From the NCBI GenBank assembly GCA_033558025.1, contig JAUCEF010000016.1:2294001-2358000 (forward strand): a DNA stretch of 64,000 bases. The letters run 5' to 3'. This stretch comes from Phytophthora sp. 'mugwort' (Eukaryota > Oomycota > Peronosporomycetes > Peronosporales > Peronosporaceae). The notes below the pieces were generated by a model that was given only the letters and a program-made list of their open reading frames with translations, was not told the origin of the DNA and did no database searches. Position 1 is the first letter of the stretch, and the number at the start of each line of letters is the position of its first letter. Positions 45,636-57,040 of the stretch are shown here, piece by piece. Made by a program: the position numbers and the translations under genes.

Positions 45636-47468
45636 ATTTCTTCAAGTGGAAGCGGCGAAGTGTGCCACACCACGAATTATTTGTACTGTATGGTACTTCG
45701 AGTAAGTATGGCCAATCAGATACAAGAGCATCTTGAAATGACCATCACTCCAACTTCAACATGGGGAACGATTCCGCACTCACGCTTAGTTGTCGCCCGA
45801 GCGCGCGGTCGTCTCCGTTCGCTATCATTCGGTGTTGGTGCCCAACCACGAAGATCAACCTAGCCGACCGTTCCACAAGACCAGCAGCGCAGACTGCACG
45901 ACGCTCTGACCAAGAGCCAAGCTTCTGAAGTACCGCGCAATGGAGCTCAAGCCGTTGCATGCAAAAGGCAAAACACATGCAGCGATACAATATATGTTGA
46001 AGCAAGTTGCCTTCGACAGGCGGCGGCCCGCTGAGGAAGTGGGGAGGGGGTCTGCAGTGCCAGAATGGAAAATTGATGATGGGTCTGTAAAGACATGACG
46101 TGGTGGTTGGTGATCATAGGTGAAACAACTGCAGCGGCCCTGAATACATCATTACTGTGACGGCTACACCGATGGCCCGAACATGGGTTCCCAAAGAATT
46201 TTTGCGACAAAGTCTCAGTTCGAATCCAACCGCGACTACTTTTTGCACAGGGTTGCTGTCCATAGTAGCATTGGTCATCTCAGCCCATCAAGCAGAGGAG
46301 GAGGTTTCTAGCCTCCCATCCACAAGGCAGTCGGGTTTTGGGCAGCGTAGAACCGATGCCTATATTATACGAAGCAATTCGGCAACACTGAGCGGTAATA
46401 TGTTGATCTTACCGACTGTCCGAAGAATTTGCCAACTTCTCATTTCAAACCATTGCAACATTTTAGCACTGAAACTAACATCGGCCCTCTTCGCTCGATA
46501 ATAATCTCCATCCCTCCGATTGGACGTATCAAAGCTCCGCAAATATTACCAGATCGCTGGGATTCTCCTCATTGAACTAGCTTGTGTGCAGTGCTGCTGC
46601 TGCTGCTGCTGCTAAGCGCGGCACTGGGCGTGGGCGGCCGACTTCACTGCAATAAAAAAAATCAATTCAAACCTTACCAGCTCTATAGTTTTCTTTGGAG
46701 AATTAATAGATTTCAAGCAGGCAGGCTAGATAAGCTATGTACTCGGGTCGTGTGCAGAGCTTCAGAAAAGGAGGACTGCTTACTCCGCCGCGCGATAACA
46801 ATGGTTATAAGCTACACTCAAAGGTATGGCACACCCAATTTGTGTGATAAAAGATCGAGAATGTCGAGAAACAAAACGCGCCACTTGAGTGCGAACCTGA
46901 GGCTCCATCCCTCTTTTGCTAAAAGCTGCAGCGTCATTCGGCACCTAGGCAGATAATGCTTCAAACAAGTATCATGGCACGGAACAGCTCTTCGAGTTGC
47001 ATCAGCAGGCGGTATCTCGTGCGAAACATAAAGCCCAAAGATTACAAGATGACCATCCTGCAGCTGGCCGAGCGGTGATCTGGTCGCTCTTGTCGCCCAT
47101 GTGGCAAGCGCAGCGATAGTGGCACGAGTGGTGTGGTGCCTTGCCGTAGCGTAATCCTCACAGTCGCCCTTCAGCAGGGTGTCCGGATCACCCACACGCC
47201 AACCCAGCAGTATCACTCCCTGTTTGCTGCGTAGAAGGCGTAGCTTGGCTGACAGGCGCCGATAAGCAATGGCGGGGTATCGCGATGGGCTCTGCTTCGG
47301 CCGAACCACATGCACGTACACCCAGCTGTTGTTTTTGCATGGATACCCTCGATCTCATCAAAACTAATGTTTGGTTTCATCTTCCTTAAACCTTATAATT
47401 TCTCTCTTTTTTAATTTGTATTCACGTTGCAACAGGTGTGATTTTACCTTCATAAAACCAAAAACACC
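45636..47468. other. About 1.8 kb with no recognised gene
   Basis: Contains a CTG/GCT trinucleotide run at about 46592-46613. A 167-codon minus ORF at 46818-47321 has no recognised motif. Possibly old repeat DNA. Confidence 0.4.
46592..46613. repeat. CTG trinucleotide repeat (about 7 units)
   Basis: Uninterrupted gctgctgct.. run in intergenic DNA. Confidence 0.9.
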
Positions 47469-47513
47469 TATCGATACATGGACAAGTATATTATACTTGT
47501 CCATGTATCGATA
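47469..47513. repeat. Near-perfect 45-bp palindrome
   Basis: Left arm 47469-47490 and right arm 47492-47513 are exact reverse complements (22 bp each) around a single central base. The arms contain tatcgatacatgg. It lies about 260 bp upstream of the KIX-like/LRR gene start and could form a cruciform or an RNA hairpin. Confidence 0.95.
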
Positions 47514-47671
47514 TATTAGCCGCAGGACAGTATATACAATCTGTGACGTGTGCGCGACCCGAGGACGTGGGACAAGCTCCTGCGCTCTCTGTTCCGGAAT
47601 TGACCTGCTGTTGGGAGAGCATGGCGTCAAATGGCGCTGCGCCTGGTCGTTCACCAAACTCGCGCTCTTCG

Positions 47672-47684
47672 TCACTTCCATTTT
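47672..47684 (+). promoter_or_regulatory. Possible oomycete initiator element
   Basis: The sequence tcacttccatttt, about 90 bp before the ATG at 47773, is close to the oomycete Inr consensus (TCATTYYNCWTTT). Confidence 0.45.
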
Positions 47685-47772
47685 ACTCCGGTCTGAGCCA
47701 CGTCCGGAGTCCCATTTCCTCTCACTTACTGCGTGTCAGTACTTACCCTCTGCTTTTTTTTCAACTGCGTCA

Positions 47773-48930
47773 ATGAGTCCGTCCGCCGTCGCCGCGTCGT
47801 CCGCTTCAACGTGGACGACTGTCAGCCCCGCCTCCAAGCAGAGCTGGCACCTCGTCATCGATCTCAGTGCACGACGCACCGTCCTCCTGCATATCCTCAT
47901 GCTACTCAAGGCCAAGTACGGCTCGGTGGACGCCAAGACGTCGTACATCGGCCGCCGGGCCGAGCTGGCGCTCTACAGCCAGGCCTTCTCGGCCTGGGAG
48001 TACCGCAACCCGCAGACGCTCAGTCGCCGTCTCCACTCGCTCGTTGTCAAGCTCCACCTGAACAATCTTGCGGCCACGGAAGACGCGGCATTTGCCGTGG
48101 AGCAGTCTCGGATGGCGCTCACTGTGGCGTCACGCAAGCGCAGATGCTGCTCGACCGTCGATCTGCCAGTTGGGAAGCGCGCACGTTACGAGTCTGTCAA
48201 GAACGAGACCAGCAGTCCGCTGTTCTTTGACGGCAACCGCGACCTGCTGCAGCTTGTGTGCTCCTTTATGGAAGCCCGGGAAGTGCTGCAGTGTGCGGCC
48301 ACGTGCTCACAGGCTGCATCGCAGCTACCGGCATTTGTCACCTCGATTCAAGTCACGACCATGTCCATGATGAAGCTTTCCCCAACTCTCCGTGCCTCGT
48401 TCTTCGAACGCTTCTCCAACCTCGAGAGCTTCTCACTCACGGGACGGATGCAGGCGCAGCAATTCAATTTCCAAGATGAAAAGACGCTGGTTGCTCGCAA
48501 TGTGCTCGTTCGCAGCATGCTTCACGCACTGAGTAGTGCGGATCTGCCGAAGCTTGGCGTCTTCTCGCTCAACTTCTGCTACTCTGAAGGTCTCAAGGAC
48601 CTGGTGACAAGTCAGATTGCCTCTGTGGTGGCCGGTTCGTCCAGCAACTTTCCGCTGCTACACACGCTCTCGCTTGTGGGCAACTGCATCTCAGACGATG
48701 GCGTCATGGACCTCTACGATGCAATTGCGCTTCCTCGCGTAGGCGGATCGCGTCTAGCGCTGCTGGACCTTTCGCAGAACTTTATCGGTGAGCGCGGCCA
48801 TGTGCAGATGCAAGACCTTGTGACGCAATTCGCTCGTCGAGGCTCCGCTTTGATCATCAACGTGATGAACAATCTCTTGACTGCAGTAGACCCAGTTGCG
48901 GACAATGTTCCCGTCGAGTCGTTCCAGTAA
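47773..48930 (+). CDS. KIX-like domain protein with leucine-rich repeat region, 385 aa
   Basis: The start chosen is the ATG at 47773 (MSPSAVAASSAST); the frame extends upstream but that part is AT-rich and leader-like. Residues about 24-90 resemble a KIX-type three-helix domain (WHLVIDLSARRTVLLHILML, then LSRRLHSLVVKL), the fold used by CBP/p300 and MED15 to bind transcription activators. A basic stretch (KRRCCSTVDLPVGKRARYE) could be a nuclear signal. Residues about 155-380 contain an F-box-like start (LLQLVCSFMEAREVLQCAAT) and leucine-rich repeats (LHTLSLVGNCISDDGVMDLY, LALLDLSQNFIG). I infer a nuclear adaptor. The KIX call is by pattern only. Confidence 0.6.
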   Translation: MSPSAVAASSASTWTTVSPASKQSWHLVIDLSARRTVLLHILMLLKAKYGSVDAKTSYIGRRAELALYSQAFSAWEYRNPQTLSRRLHSLVVKLHLNNLAATEDAAFAVEQSRMALTVASRKRRCCSTVDLPVGKRARYESVKNETSSPLFFDGNRDLLQLVCSFMEAREVLQCAATCSQAASQLPAFVTSIQVTTMSMMKLSPTLRASFFERFSNLESFSLTGRMQAQQFNFQDEKTLVARNVLVRSMLHALSSADLPKLGVFSLNFCYSEGLKDLVTSQIASVVAGSSSNFPLLHTLSLVGNCISDDGVMDLYDAIALPRVGGSRLALLDLSQNFIGERGHVQMQDLVTQFARRGSALIINVMNNLLTAVDPVADNVPVESFQ

Positions 48931-50758
48931 GTAACTGCGTGTTGCTCAAGGCTCGTTGCATTTTTGTACTTAGTGTGCGCGAAGTGATGGTTTCTGTTGG
49001 ATTGACTTGCAACGTCAAATGCGTGACAAAAATGAAGTATTATTGTAGATTTCTTATGCGTGTGGTTGTTGCTCCTTATCATGTAGAACAATGGATATGG
49101 CTCCCCATATGAGGTCTATAGAGCACTATTATCTTTTGGCTTGGATCAACCGAACGCATGCCTTCCGACTGATCCGGAGGCTCTCTGTGAAAACGCGACC
49201 TTCAGCTTATCTGACATAATTTGCTGCAGAATAAGAGACTCTGGCATCTTGTGCTAGTAATTGTCTTGTATTTCAGCGTGTGATTATGGCAGCGAATGCA
49301 CATCGGGTGTAGAGAGGCGACACCAACGGAAAAATGTCGGACTTTTCGTTCTCCATTACCACCTCGAGGGTCATCCACAACGCAGATCCAACAACGGCAC
49401 TCATGATCGTGTCCATCTGTTCTCGGAAGATGTCCAAGTGTGTCAACTTGGCGTCCAGTTCGTAGGTCAGCAGCAACAACAGTCCTCGAATTCAGGTTGC
49501 GATGGATGGCAGGCGGCTCCAACAAGTGCAAATACGTGAGAACGTGTGCAATATGCTGCGCAATCTTCAGTTAGTCGTAGTCATAACACACGGGTGATTC
49601 AGCTGAGGAGGAGGCCACGTAATTTTCCGCCATCCAACTACGCAAACGCCGATGAGCAGTGCGGTTCGCGGATGGTCCATCGTTGTCATCATCTACGCTT
49701 TGGAGCAAAGCTTTGTCACGCAATCGATTTTCTCCCGTGAATAGATTTTGACCACCACGTTATGACTGAAGTTTACGACGGATTGAGTTTATTATAATAG
49801 TGTGATTACACAGGAGGTCCATGTTAACTCTCTGTTACGCCGGACGAGCTCCAGTGCAACGACAAAGGGTGAGAACATGTTACTCCCAATAACAACGCCC
49901 ATGATTCCTCCAGTATTGAGACCTGTCGATGTCTCCGTCGTAGTAGAGTCGACGATATTGGACGACATTTGTTTCCGTATGTAGCTGGCTGGCAAAGTCG
50001 TTCACGAGGTGAGTCCAATTGATAGAACTACACACCCTTCAGTGTTGTAGAGCTCCAGCGCAGGTACGGGAACTCACCAAAGATTCCTGAAGCCTGTTCC
50101 TGCTCGTACGGAAGAGGCCCAAACTGCTCTTCATCCGAACTGCAGCATCACCGAGTTGTCGTTCTTCCTCAAAGTTACCCGAGAGGGGCGTTCCCCTGAC
50201 AATTTTTTGGCGGTGTATAATGATGACGGATTCCATTAGAATGCAGTCCACTCAGTTTTTCGGTGTGGTTCAAGCACTGGTCTTCATTAACCGCCTGGTT
50301 ACTGCAAATACAAATACCGTCCATATCGCTCCAACTTGCACCATCTAACCCTGCAAGCCGTCGTCCTTGCACTTGTGATAATTTTTTCTTACTTTCCGTC
50401 GTCCTTCAACTCCGCCAATTCCACACTCGGTCACTTCCAGCACCCAACGTGGTGTCCTGAGAAGCACTCCAGTCATATGTAATTCTCTCGATTCCTTGAG
50501 GGCGTCGAGAAGACCAGTGCTTGAACCACACCGAAAAAATTGAGTCTGTCCTCAACCAATTTCCGGTATCCGAAATATATCTGGCACGGATTACATTATT
50601 AGAGAAACGGACGACGGTCACGAACGGTCGAGCCTAATAATGCGGTCAAGCAGTTAGCCACTCCGACCTTTCGCTTCCCCATTGCTCTCCTCTCTTCCCA
50701 CTGCAAAGGAGGAGGTCGTCATTAGATCTCGAGTGCTGCTACAAAAGACCCAAATACC
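48931..50758. other. About 1.8 kb with no confident gene; includes a long inverted repeat
   Basis: Minus-strand ORFs at 49792-49995 (STGLNTGGIMGVVIGSNMFS, glycine-rich and hydrophobic) and 49273-49479 look membrane-like. They could be exons of a decayed gene, but no splice model or family emerged. Confidence 0.35.
50257..50538. repeat. 30-bp perfect inverted repeat with about 220-bp spacer
   Basis: Arms 50257-50286 and 50509-50538 are exact reverse complements. Pairing extends a few bases outward with mismatches (ctcag/ctcaa). The layout could be a small MITE-like element or a hairpin RNA source. Confidence 0.9.
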
Positions 50759-53524
50759 ATGCGTGGCAACTTTGGTGCGTTAATTCACTTCAACTTGTCT
50801 TGTTAACGAACCTCTTAGCTGACAGGTGTGTATGTTTGTATCCATTCCTCAGATGTGTGGTTCCGAGCGAACTCACCAGAACACTATGACAAGCTGCTGC
50901 GAGGCGAGAGGCCCTTGGTCGAGCTAACAATGCGGCAACTTTGCGTTCGGTCGCTTCGACTGTGTAAGCAGCTCCCGAACTCGCCAATCACGTGGCTCTT
51001 CCTGGTGCTGCTCGGCTCCATGGCTGCTGCTTACGGGTCAAGTCTCAATATTGCTCTATGTTTACGCGTTAAGCTGCTTACTTAACTGTCTTTTGTTGGT
51101 TAATTTCTAGTCTGCTGGTGGATAACTGGGTACGGACTCTCTTCCGGTTCCGTCGAGTCATCATCGAGTCTGTAGGGACGGACTCGTTCGCCGGGTTCCT
51201 CTGCTGGCTCTGTTGGTGCATCACACTGGCCATGCTCGCAACATGTTGCGGACATTTCATCTCTCCAGCTTCAGACGGCTCCGGTATCCCCGTCATGCGA
51301 GCGCTCTTTGCCGGAGTGTACCAGAACCCGGGCGACATGCTGTCGTTCCGCACTCTTGTAGCAAAGTCGCTTAGTACCGTGATCGCCTCCGGAAGCGGCT
51401 TGTCAGTGGGTCGAGCGGGACCCTTCACTCACCTCATGGCTATGATCGGCTACCTCATGGGCAAGCTGGCACTGTTTCGCCGCGTCAATTTTGGTCAAGA
51501 AAACTACAACTTTATTCGAGCTGGTAAGTTACACAATAATGGGGTTAAAAAAACAAGTATAGGTTAGTTTAAATCTCACGCGTCTTTGATAATGTTTTTT
51601 CCTTTATTTAGCCGTCGCGTGCGGCACTACGGCAAACTTCGGAGCTCCTCTTGGCGGCTTGCTGTTCAGCATCGAAGTGACGGCCAAGTACTATGAGATC
51701 AAGTGCTTATGGGAAGGCATTATTTGCTCCTCCATCTGTATCTTAGTGTTCAACGTCATCACGTTCATCAAACGCGATGTACTTTTCGAGCGGACGACGT
51801 TTGCTGGTTTCGACATGGACTACGAGATCTTTGCGTTCGTGTTGCTGGGGGTTGTGACTGGTGTACGTTTTCAACCCATTTGAATAGTTATTGTTTTCAT
51901 GTGGTATTGATCCTTTTTTTTATATTCAGATTGGTGCAGGCATCTTCTGCCGTCTCGCAGTGCTGCTTCGATGGACGCAGATGAAGCTTTTCGCCAAGCT
52001 CGGGCTCAACGGGCCATCACTGAAGCGCCGAACAGTCCACATCGTGTCAATCTGTATGGCGACAGCAATCTTGACATATCCGCTGGGCATCATGCGTCTT
52101 TCCGACCGATCGATCGTAAACGAAGTGTTTCGTGACCAGGATCTGAGCTTTCCGCAATGGACGCAGATCTCCGAGTACCCGCAGGTGACACTCTTTGTCT
52201 ACATTATCCTCAAATTCCTCACGTCGCTCTTGCCTTGTGGAGCGCCCATCTCTGTGGGGGTGTTCGGACCTCTGTTCACTATTGGCGCTGCAGTAGGTCG
52301 GTTATATGGAGAAACCCTCATGAGATACTGGAGTCCGACTCAGTCGCCAGCGACGTATGCTGTCGTGGGAGCAGCTTGCTTTGCTGCTTCAGCTACCCAG
52401 ACCGTGTCCACAGCTGTCATCTTCTTTGAGCTCACATCGCAGTTAAGTCACATGGTCCCCGTTATGACGGCGTGTACGGTGTCCTATTTTGTCTGCGGTG
52501 CTATTTCGCCTTCCATCTACGACATTTTGGCGGGCTGGGCGGGTCTCCACTCTGTTTGCTATGACTTGAACGAGCATGTATTGAGCCAGAAGGTTGCAGT
52601 GGACTATATGAGCCCCGTGTCGGTCTTTTTCACCAAAGAAACGACATACGACGAAGCCATTCAAGCTCTGGTACGTTAAGAAAAAAAAAACAATCTGATG
52701 GTTGCCCTCATCGACAAATTCGTTTTTTTAGAATACTCATAAGAAGGAGGAATACTTTCCTCTTTGCGACAGCGTTGAGACTCAACTGCTTATTGTGAGT
52801 AGTGAATCCATACCGGTTTTGTGTCCTACGATGGTTACATGCTGACGATTTGCGTTGGTGTAGGGATGTCTTCGACGCTATGATCTTGAGATCGCGGTCG
52901 CTCGATTCATTGCAGCCCATCGAAAACAGGCAAGAAGTGGGCTCAGCAATATTTCGTAGCCACCGTACTTACACGAGCTTCCTTACTGCAGATGCTCGAC
53001 GCCAAGGACCCGAATGTTTCGCTGCGAATCCAACATTTAGTGTCCAAGATTCTCGACATTGACAAGAAGAAAAGTGCCATGGTTGAAGATTATTCGCTCG
53101 TCGACTTTCAACCAAAAGACGCCACTTCGCTTTCGAATCCGGTAAGATCAAGGGGGGGGGGCAATCGGTAATTTATCTACCATCAGTACTGACAAAAATC
53201 GTTTATTATTATGCCAGCTGGAGCTCGGTCCTCCATTCCACGATTACACCTTCACGTCGGTACCCGTGGAAAGCTACCCACCTCAGGTAATAATTGTCAT
53301 CCCACCAAGTTTTTTTGATTAGATGATTTTCAGAGTAACGCGGTTAATTCTGTGAGCAGGTGGCTGAGGACGTGAATCTCTACCGAGTGCACAAGACCGC
53401 AGCGATGAGCGCCTGGACAAAAGTCTACGTCGTAAGACTCAGTAAGTTGCTGGGTGTGATCAACTTAGATTCGTCTCTCACGATGCTGCGCACCGAGGAA
53501 GACACCGTCATCTTAGCCCCATAA
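50759..53524 (+). CDS. CLC-family chloride channel/transporter with C-terminal CBS region, about 705 aa, 10 exons
   Basis: Exons: 50759-50774, 50853-51036, 51111-51523, 51612-51862, 51930-52670, 52732-52794, 52864-52929, 52992-53141, 53218-53286 and 53360-53524; the total is 2,118 nt (multiple of three). Intron 52930-52991 is GC-AG; the rest are GT-AG. The membrane part carries the CLC anion-pathway motifs: GSGIPVMRAL, GLSVGRAGPFTH and GVFGPLFTIGAAVGRLYGE. In the second motif the usual gating glutamate (GREGP/GKEGP) is alanine, which in other CLCs removes fast gating and proton coupling and would favour channel behaviour. From about YMSPVSVFFTKETTYDEAI to the end there are CBS-domain features (final part LGVINLDSSLTML). 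It resembles eukaryotic CLC proteins of plasma or endomembranes; the location is unknown. Confidence 0.9.
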
Positions 53525-53788
53525 TCATTTCGACAACTTCGAACCCTTCATCAAAATGTATTTTCTCATTCACTAAAACTACGTGACGGAAGGTGCTGCC
53601 AAAATTTACTGCTGCTGACAGCCGAGGCAACACTTGAGGAAGATTAAGCGCCGTCGTTCAGTATCAACACGGGGTTACTTGTTGATATTTGTCTCAAAAC
53701 ATGCAGACCATTAGGAAAAAATGTCCCCAAGAATTCTGTTTTATTCTCATGTTTGCCATTGACGCGTACTCCTAAAGTACGATCCTAG

Positions 53789-55315
53789 TTAGCAAATCAT
53801 GGTGGTGGGCATTGCGGGTTTCGTTTCTTCGCTCAGAGCGACCACGGGCTCAGACGGCTTCATCTCATCGAGAGGGGAAGCAATCGGATCAATTGCTTCA
53901 CTTAGTGCAGCTGATGCCACACAAGTGTTTAAAACCGCATTCTTATCTGAAATTGGTGCTCGAGACTTCGGTGTACGCTTTCGTTCTTCCCCATTTGCCT
54001 TTAAAGCTCTGACTTCCGGTTGTCGCAATGGCTCGGAGCACATGCAGCAAAAGTTGGCACTTTCCTGGTGGAATTTCTGAAAGCATCGTACGCACTCGAG
54101 TACTTTGGTACATTTTGGGACGTCTATACTTTCCGACGTAGCTGGTGCAGATGGCGGCGCGCTCAATAACGTGGGGCTGGCGATGATTCCGTAACCAACA
54201 AACATGACAAGCGTGGCGAGAATCCGCCCAACGATCGTCTGAGGAGAAATATCACCGTAGCCTACGGTCGTGATGGTCACCACTGTCCAGTACAGACTAA
54301 CGGGAATATTGCCGAATTGACGATCACCTTCGATGAGGTACATGGCACACCCAATGACGAGGATGACCGTGAACAAGGCGACGAGGAAGACAGCGATGTT
54401 GCGTCGATTAGTATCAATATTTTCCGTAAGCGCAGCGCTTGCATCCACAAACCGTGCCAGTCGCATGAGTCGGAAGACTCGCATTACTCGAAAGATGCGC
54501 AATACGGCCAAGTGAAGCAGTGGACGGGCTTCAGGGAAAACGTAGCCTACATACGAAGGAACAAGAGCGCACATGTCCACGAAGCCCAATAAACTAAAGA
54601 CGAACTTGCTCGGTTTGCGCAGACACGCGATCCGAAGTCCATACTCGACCGTGAAGAGAACCGTAAAGCCAAACTCAATTGCCAGCAAATAGCCACCAAT
54701 TTGTGCCCTGCACAATAAAACAATTTTTATTAAGTCTCATCAACAAACCTCAGCAAGCACACAAGCACGTACCGAATTTCCTTGACGCTGTCCAACACCG
54801 CTGCAGTCAATGACACACAAGACTCGTCAGAACCAATACAAAAAATACAAATACCAAGTGAAATCTTGGCATTTATCGTACGTACCGACCGAGACGCTAA
54901 TCGTCACGAGTCCGATGAGGATAAAGGCCACTCGCTGCCCCATCGGTGTGCTGGTCCGGAAGAGAACCATGTAGACACCCATCCAGTTCTTCTTGGCTCC
55001 TCCTTTTACGTCGCGGTCCACCAAAATTCCATTCACGCGAAACTCCACCGGTTCGGCTTCCAGCTCGTCCTCCACTCTTTTCTTTTTCTTGCGCGGGGAT
55101 TTTCCAGATTTGGGCTTTTGACGGGAAGGCAACTCCCCGATCGGCATGACTCGTTGCGTTTTTCCCTGCTCTTGTATCGACTCCGTCATAGCAGCGCCAT
55201 CAACTAGGACAGTCGGGTCTTCCAGCTCTCCAGACAAGGCGTCCGTGCCATCGACCAGCCCCTTCTTCTCTTCCTTCCGACGCAGCTTCCTTTCTAATTT
55301 TCTCTCTGATCCCAT
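53789..55315 (-). CDS. Voltage-gated potassium channel (six-TM, Kv-like), 458 aa, 3 exons
   Basis: Exons: 55315-54886, 54800-54773 (28 nt) and 54707-53789, with GT-AG introns of 85 and 65 nt; the total is 1,377 nt. The N terminus is charged and cytosolic (KKKKRVEDELEAEP). S1 begins near MGQRVAFILIGLVTISVSV. S4 is arginine-spaced (LAVLRIFRVMRVFRLMRLAR). The filter is TTITTVGYGD-like (TVVTITTVGYGDIS), the K+-selective signature. After S6 the tail has a cysteine-rich cluster (CVRCFQ.. then CCMCSEP) that could bind zinc, and a long polar end. There is no T1 and no cNMP domain. It is transcribed in the same direction as TTLL1, 284 bp downstream of it. Confidence 0.9.
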
Positions 55316-55599
55316 GGCGATGACAAGTAGAAAATGTCGGTGCTAATTGCTGCGTCGAGCTTGGAACGGTGTGGAAAATAGGGATCCTTACGTCGTTTCT
55401 AACAACGTTTCAGCCTAATACAAACAATCACAAACTGTTGGATTTCTTAAATAATTATTTTATTAATAATATCTTTTTTATTTTAATCTGGTGCATTAGT
55501 AGCAAATACTTATAGACTTCAACCATAAAGGATATTCATTCGTTTTCTTGCGATAAAGGATTTTTCATAAGTTTACTGCTTTTTTCCTTATGAATTTCT

Positions 55600-56898
55600 T
55601 TACCTCCATTGAGCACTTGATGCTCGTTTCGCATTTTTGCGCAGTGCGTCGGTTCTGAGTCGATCCGCTTCGAGCTGCGCAGTCTCGTCGAGTAGCCACA
55701 TGAAGCCTGTCGTTGGGCTGAGCGTGCGACGTTGATCTGGTCCGGGCACGGCCAGCTCGAGGACGTCTCGGAGCAGTCGCGACTTCATGTTACGGTCTTC
55801 TCGAGTCGTCGTCGAGAGCGACGGGGACGCATTCACCTCCACGAGCCATGGTTTCAGCTTGTCATCCACAATGATGTCGTAGCCGTAGCACTCGAAGCAG
55901 TGCGAGTCGTTAATGACCACGTGTTGCACTGCTCTCAACGCATGCAGCATCACAGCGTGGACATCTCGTAATAGCTTGTCACCTGCACCACGACCACGTG
56001 TCGCTTCCACATAAAGACAGAGACTGGCTACACTCCATTTGCCGCCATGTTTACTATTGTAATCCTCATTGTTCTTTTGCACGGCGACGTTCGTGAGATG
56101 CATGAACGGGTTGTCCATATCGTCAGCAGCGGCCGAATACTTGACATTGCAGAAGCGAGCAAAGCCTTCACGATAGACTAATGCTTGCATGGGACGATAT
56201 GACAGCACCAACACATACATCCGGAGATCGAACTTCTTGCCTCCAACCAACAGAGGGCTCTCAATATACCGTGAAACGACATATCCTTCTTTTGTCGGCA
56301 TGTTCGTCCACCGCTGATTTGCCCACTTTTTGGTCTGCGAGAGCTTGTTAATGATGAAAATCCCCTTCCCTTGGGCTTTGGAACAGGGTTTCATGATCCA
56401 CATGACGTTCGGGTTACGTCGGAATTCCTCCACAAACAGCGAATAGTCTGCAGGCAACGTATACGTTGTAGGTAAGAAGTCGAGCGCCTCAGTAACAGCA
56501 CCCACAGTTCCATCACAATTCGTAGCTTGTATGCCCGATAAAGACGTTAAAGTCGGTCCCGCCGCAGAGTTTGCGAGCATTTCTTTCTTGTAGCGTTTGA
56601 TATTCTTGACCAGAAGGTCCTTGCGGGTGAGCTCGTAATGGTTTGGAAAATGGTTGACGTACTGGCCGTCCACTAATCGCACGCCATTCTCGGGGTTGAA
56701 TAGGTTCTTGATCGTTGTTTTGTTGGCCCAGTAGATGTTCCAGTCGTCCCCGTCAGTTTTCGTCCAGCCTCGACGCTCCAAGTTCCAGACGACGACATTT
56801 TTCTCCGTGTCGACACGCCACCGGAACTTGCTACTGCCCACGCTACTTGAATAGGACGGAGCTGGTGAAGACGCTGGTGCTGCAGCTTTTGAATTCAT
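55600..56898 (-). CDS. TTLL1: Tubulin polyglutamylase TTLL1-like, 432 aa
   Basis: A single exon starting at MNSKAAAPASSPAPS. After a short variable leader the TTLL core covers the whole protein: GWTKTDGDDWNIYWANK, VNHFPNHYELTRKDLLVKN (a TTLL1 hallmark), the ATP-grasp residues in WIMKPCSKAQGKGIFIINKL, SRYIESPLLVGGKKFDLRMY and the metal-binding end PWLVEVNASPSL. Length is close to animal TTLL1 (about 423). TTLL1 is the catalytic subunit of the complex that adds glutamate chains to tubulin tails, mainly in axonemes and basal bodies. This supports a flagellate stage. The C-terminal 20 residues are basic and variable. Confidence 0.93.
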   Translation of the reverse strand: MNSKAAAPASSPAPSYSSSVGSSKFRWRVDTEKNVVVWNLERRGWTKTDGDDWNIYWANKTTIKNLFNPENGVRLVDGQYVNHFPNHYELTRKDLLVKNIKRYKKEMLANSAAGPTLTSLSGIQATNCDGTVGAVTEALDFLPTTYTLPADYSLFVEEFRRNPNVMWIMKPCSKAQGKGIFIINKLSQTKKWANQRWTNMPTKEGYVVSRYIESPLLVGGKKFDLRMYVLVLSYRPMQALVYREGFARFCNVKYSAAADDMDNPFMHLTNVAVQKNNEDYNSKHGGKWSVASLCLYVEATRGRGAGDKLLRDVHAVMLHALRAVQHVVINDSHCFECYGYDIIVDDKLKPWLVEVNASPSLSTTTREDRNMKSRLLRDVLELAVPGPDQRRTLSPTTGFMWLLDETAQLEADRLRTDALRKNAKRASSAQWR

Positions 56899-57040
56899 TA
56901 TTAAGACGACAAAATGTGAACGTGGCGACTGTTAATGAAAGCGACCAGACCAAAAACATACATGTTCGTTCATTTTGTAATAGAAACCTACTTATATACA
57001 AATTGTTGATCTCACAAACTTGTTATGATTTTTTTTGTCT

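Noticed and set aside
46818..47321. 167-codon minus ORF
   Set aside because: No recognisable family or codon bias; not supported as a gene.
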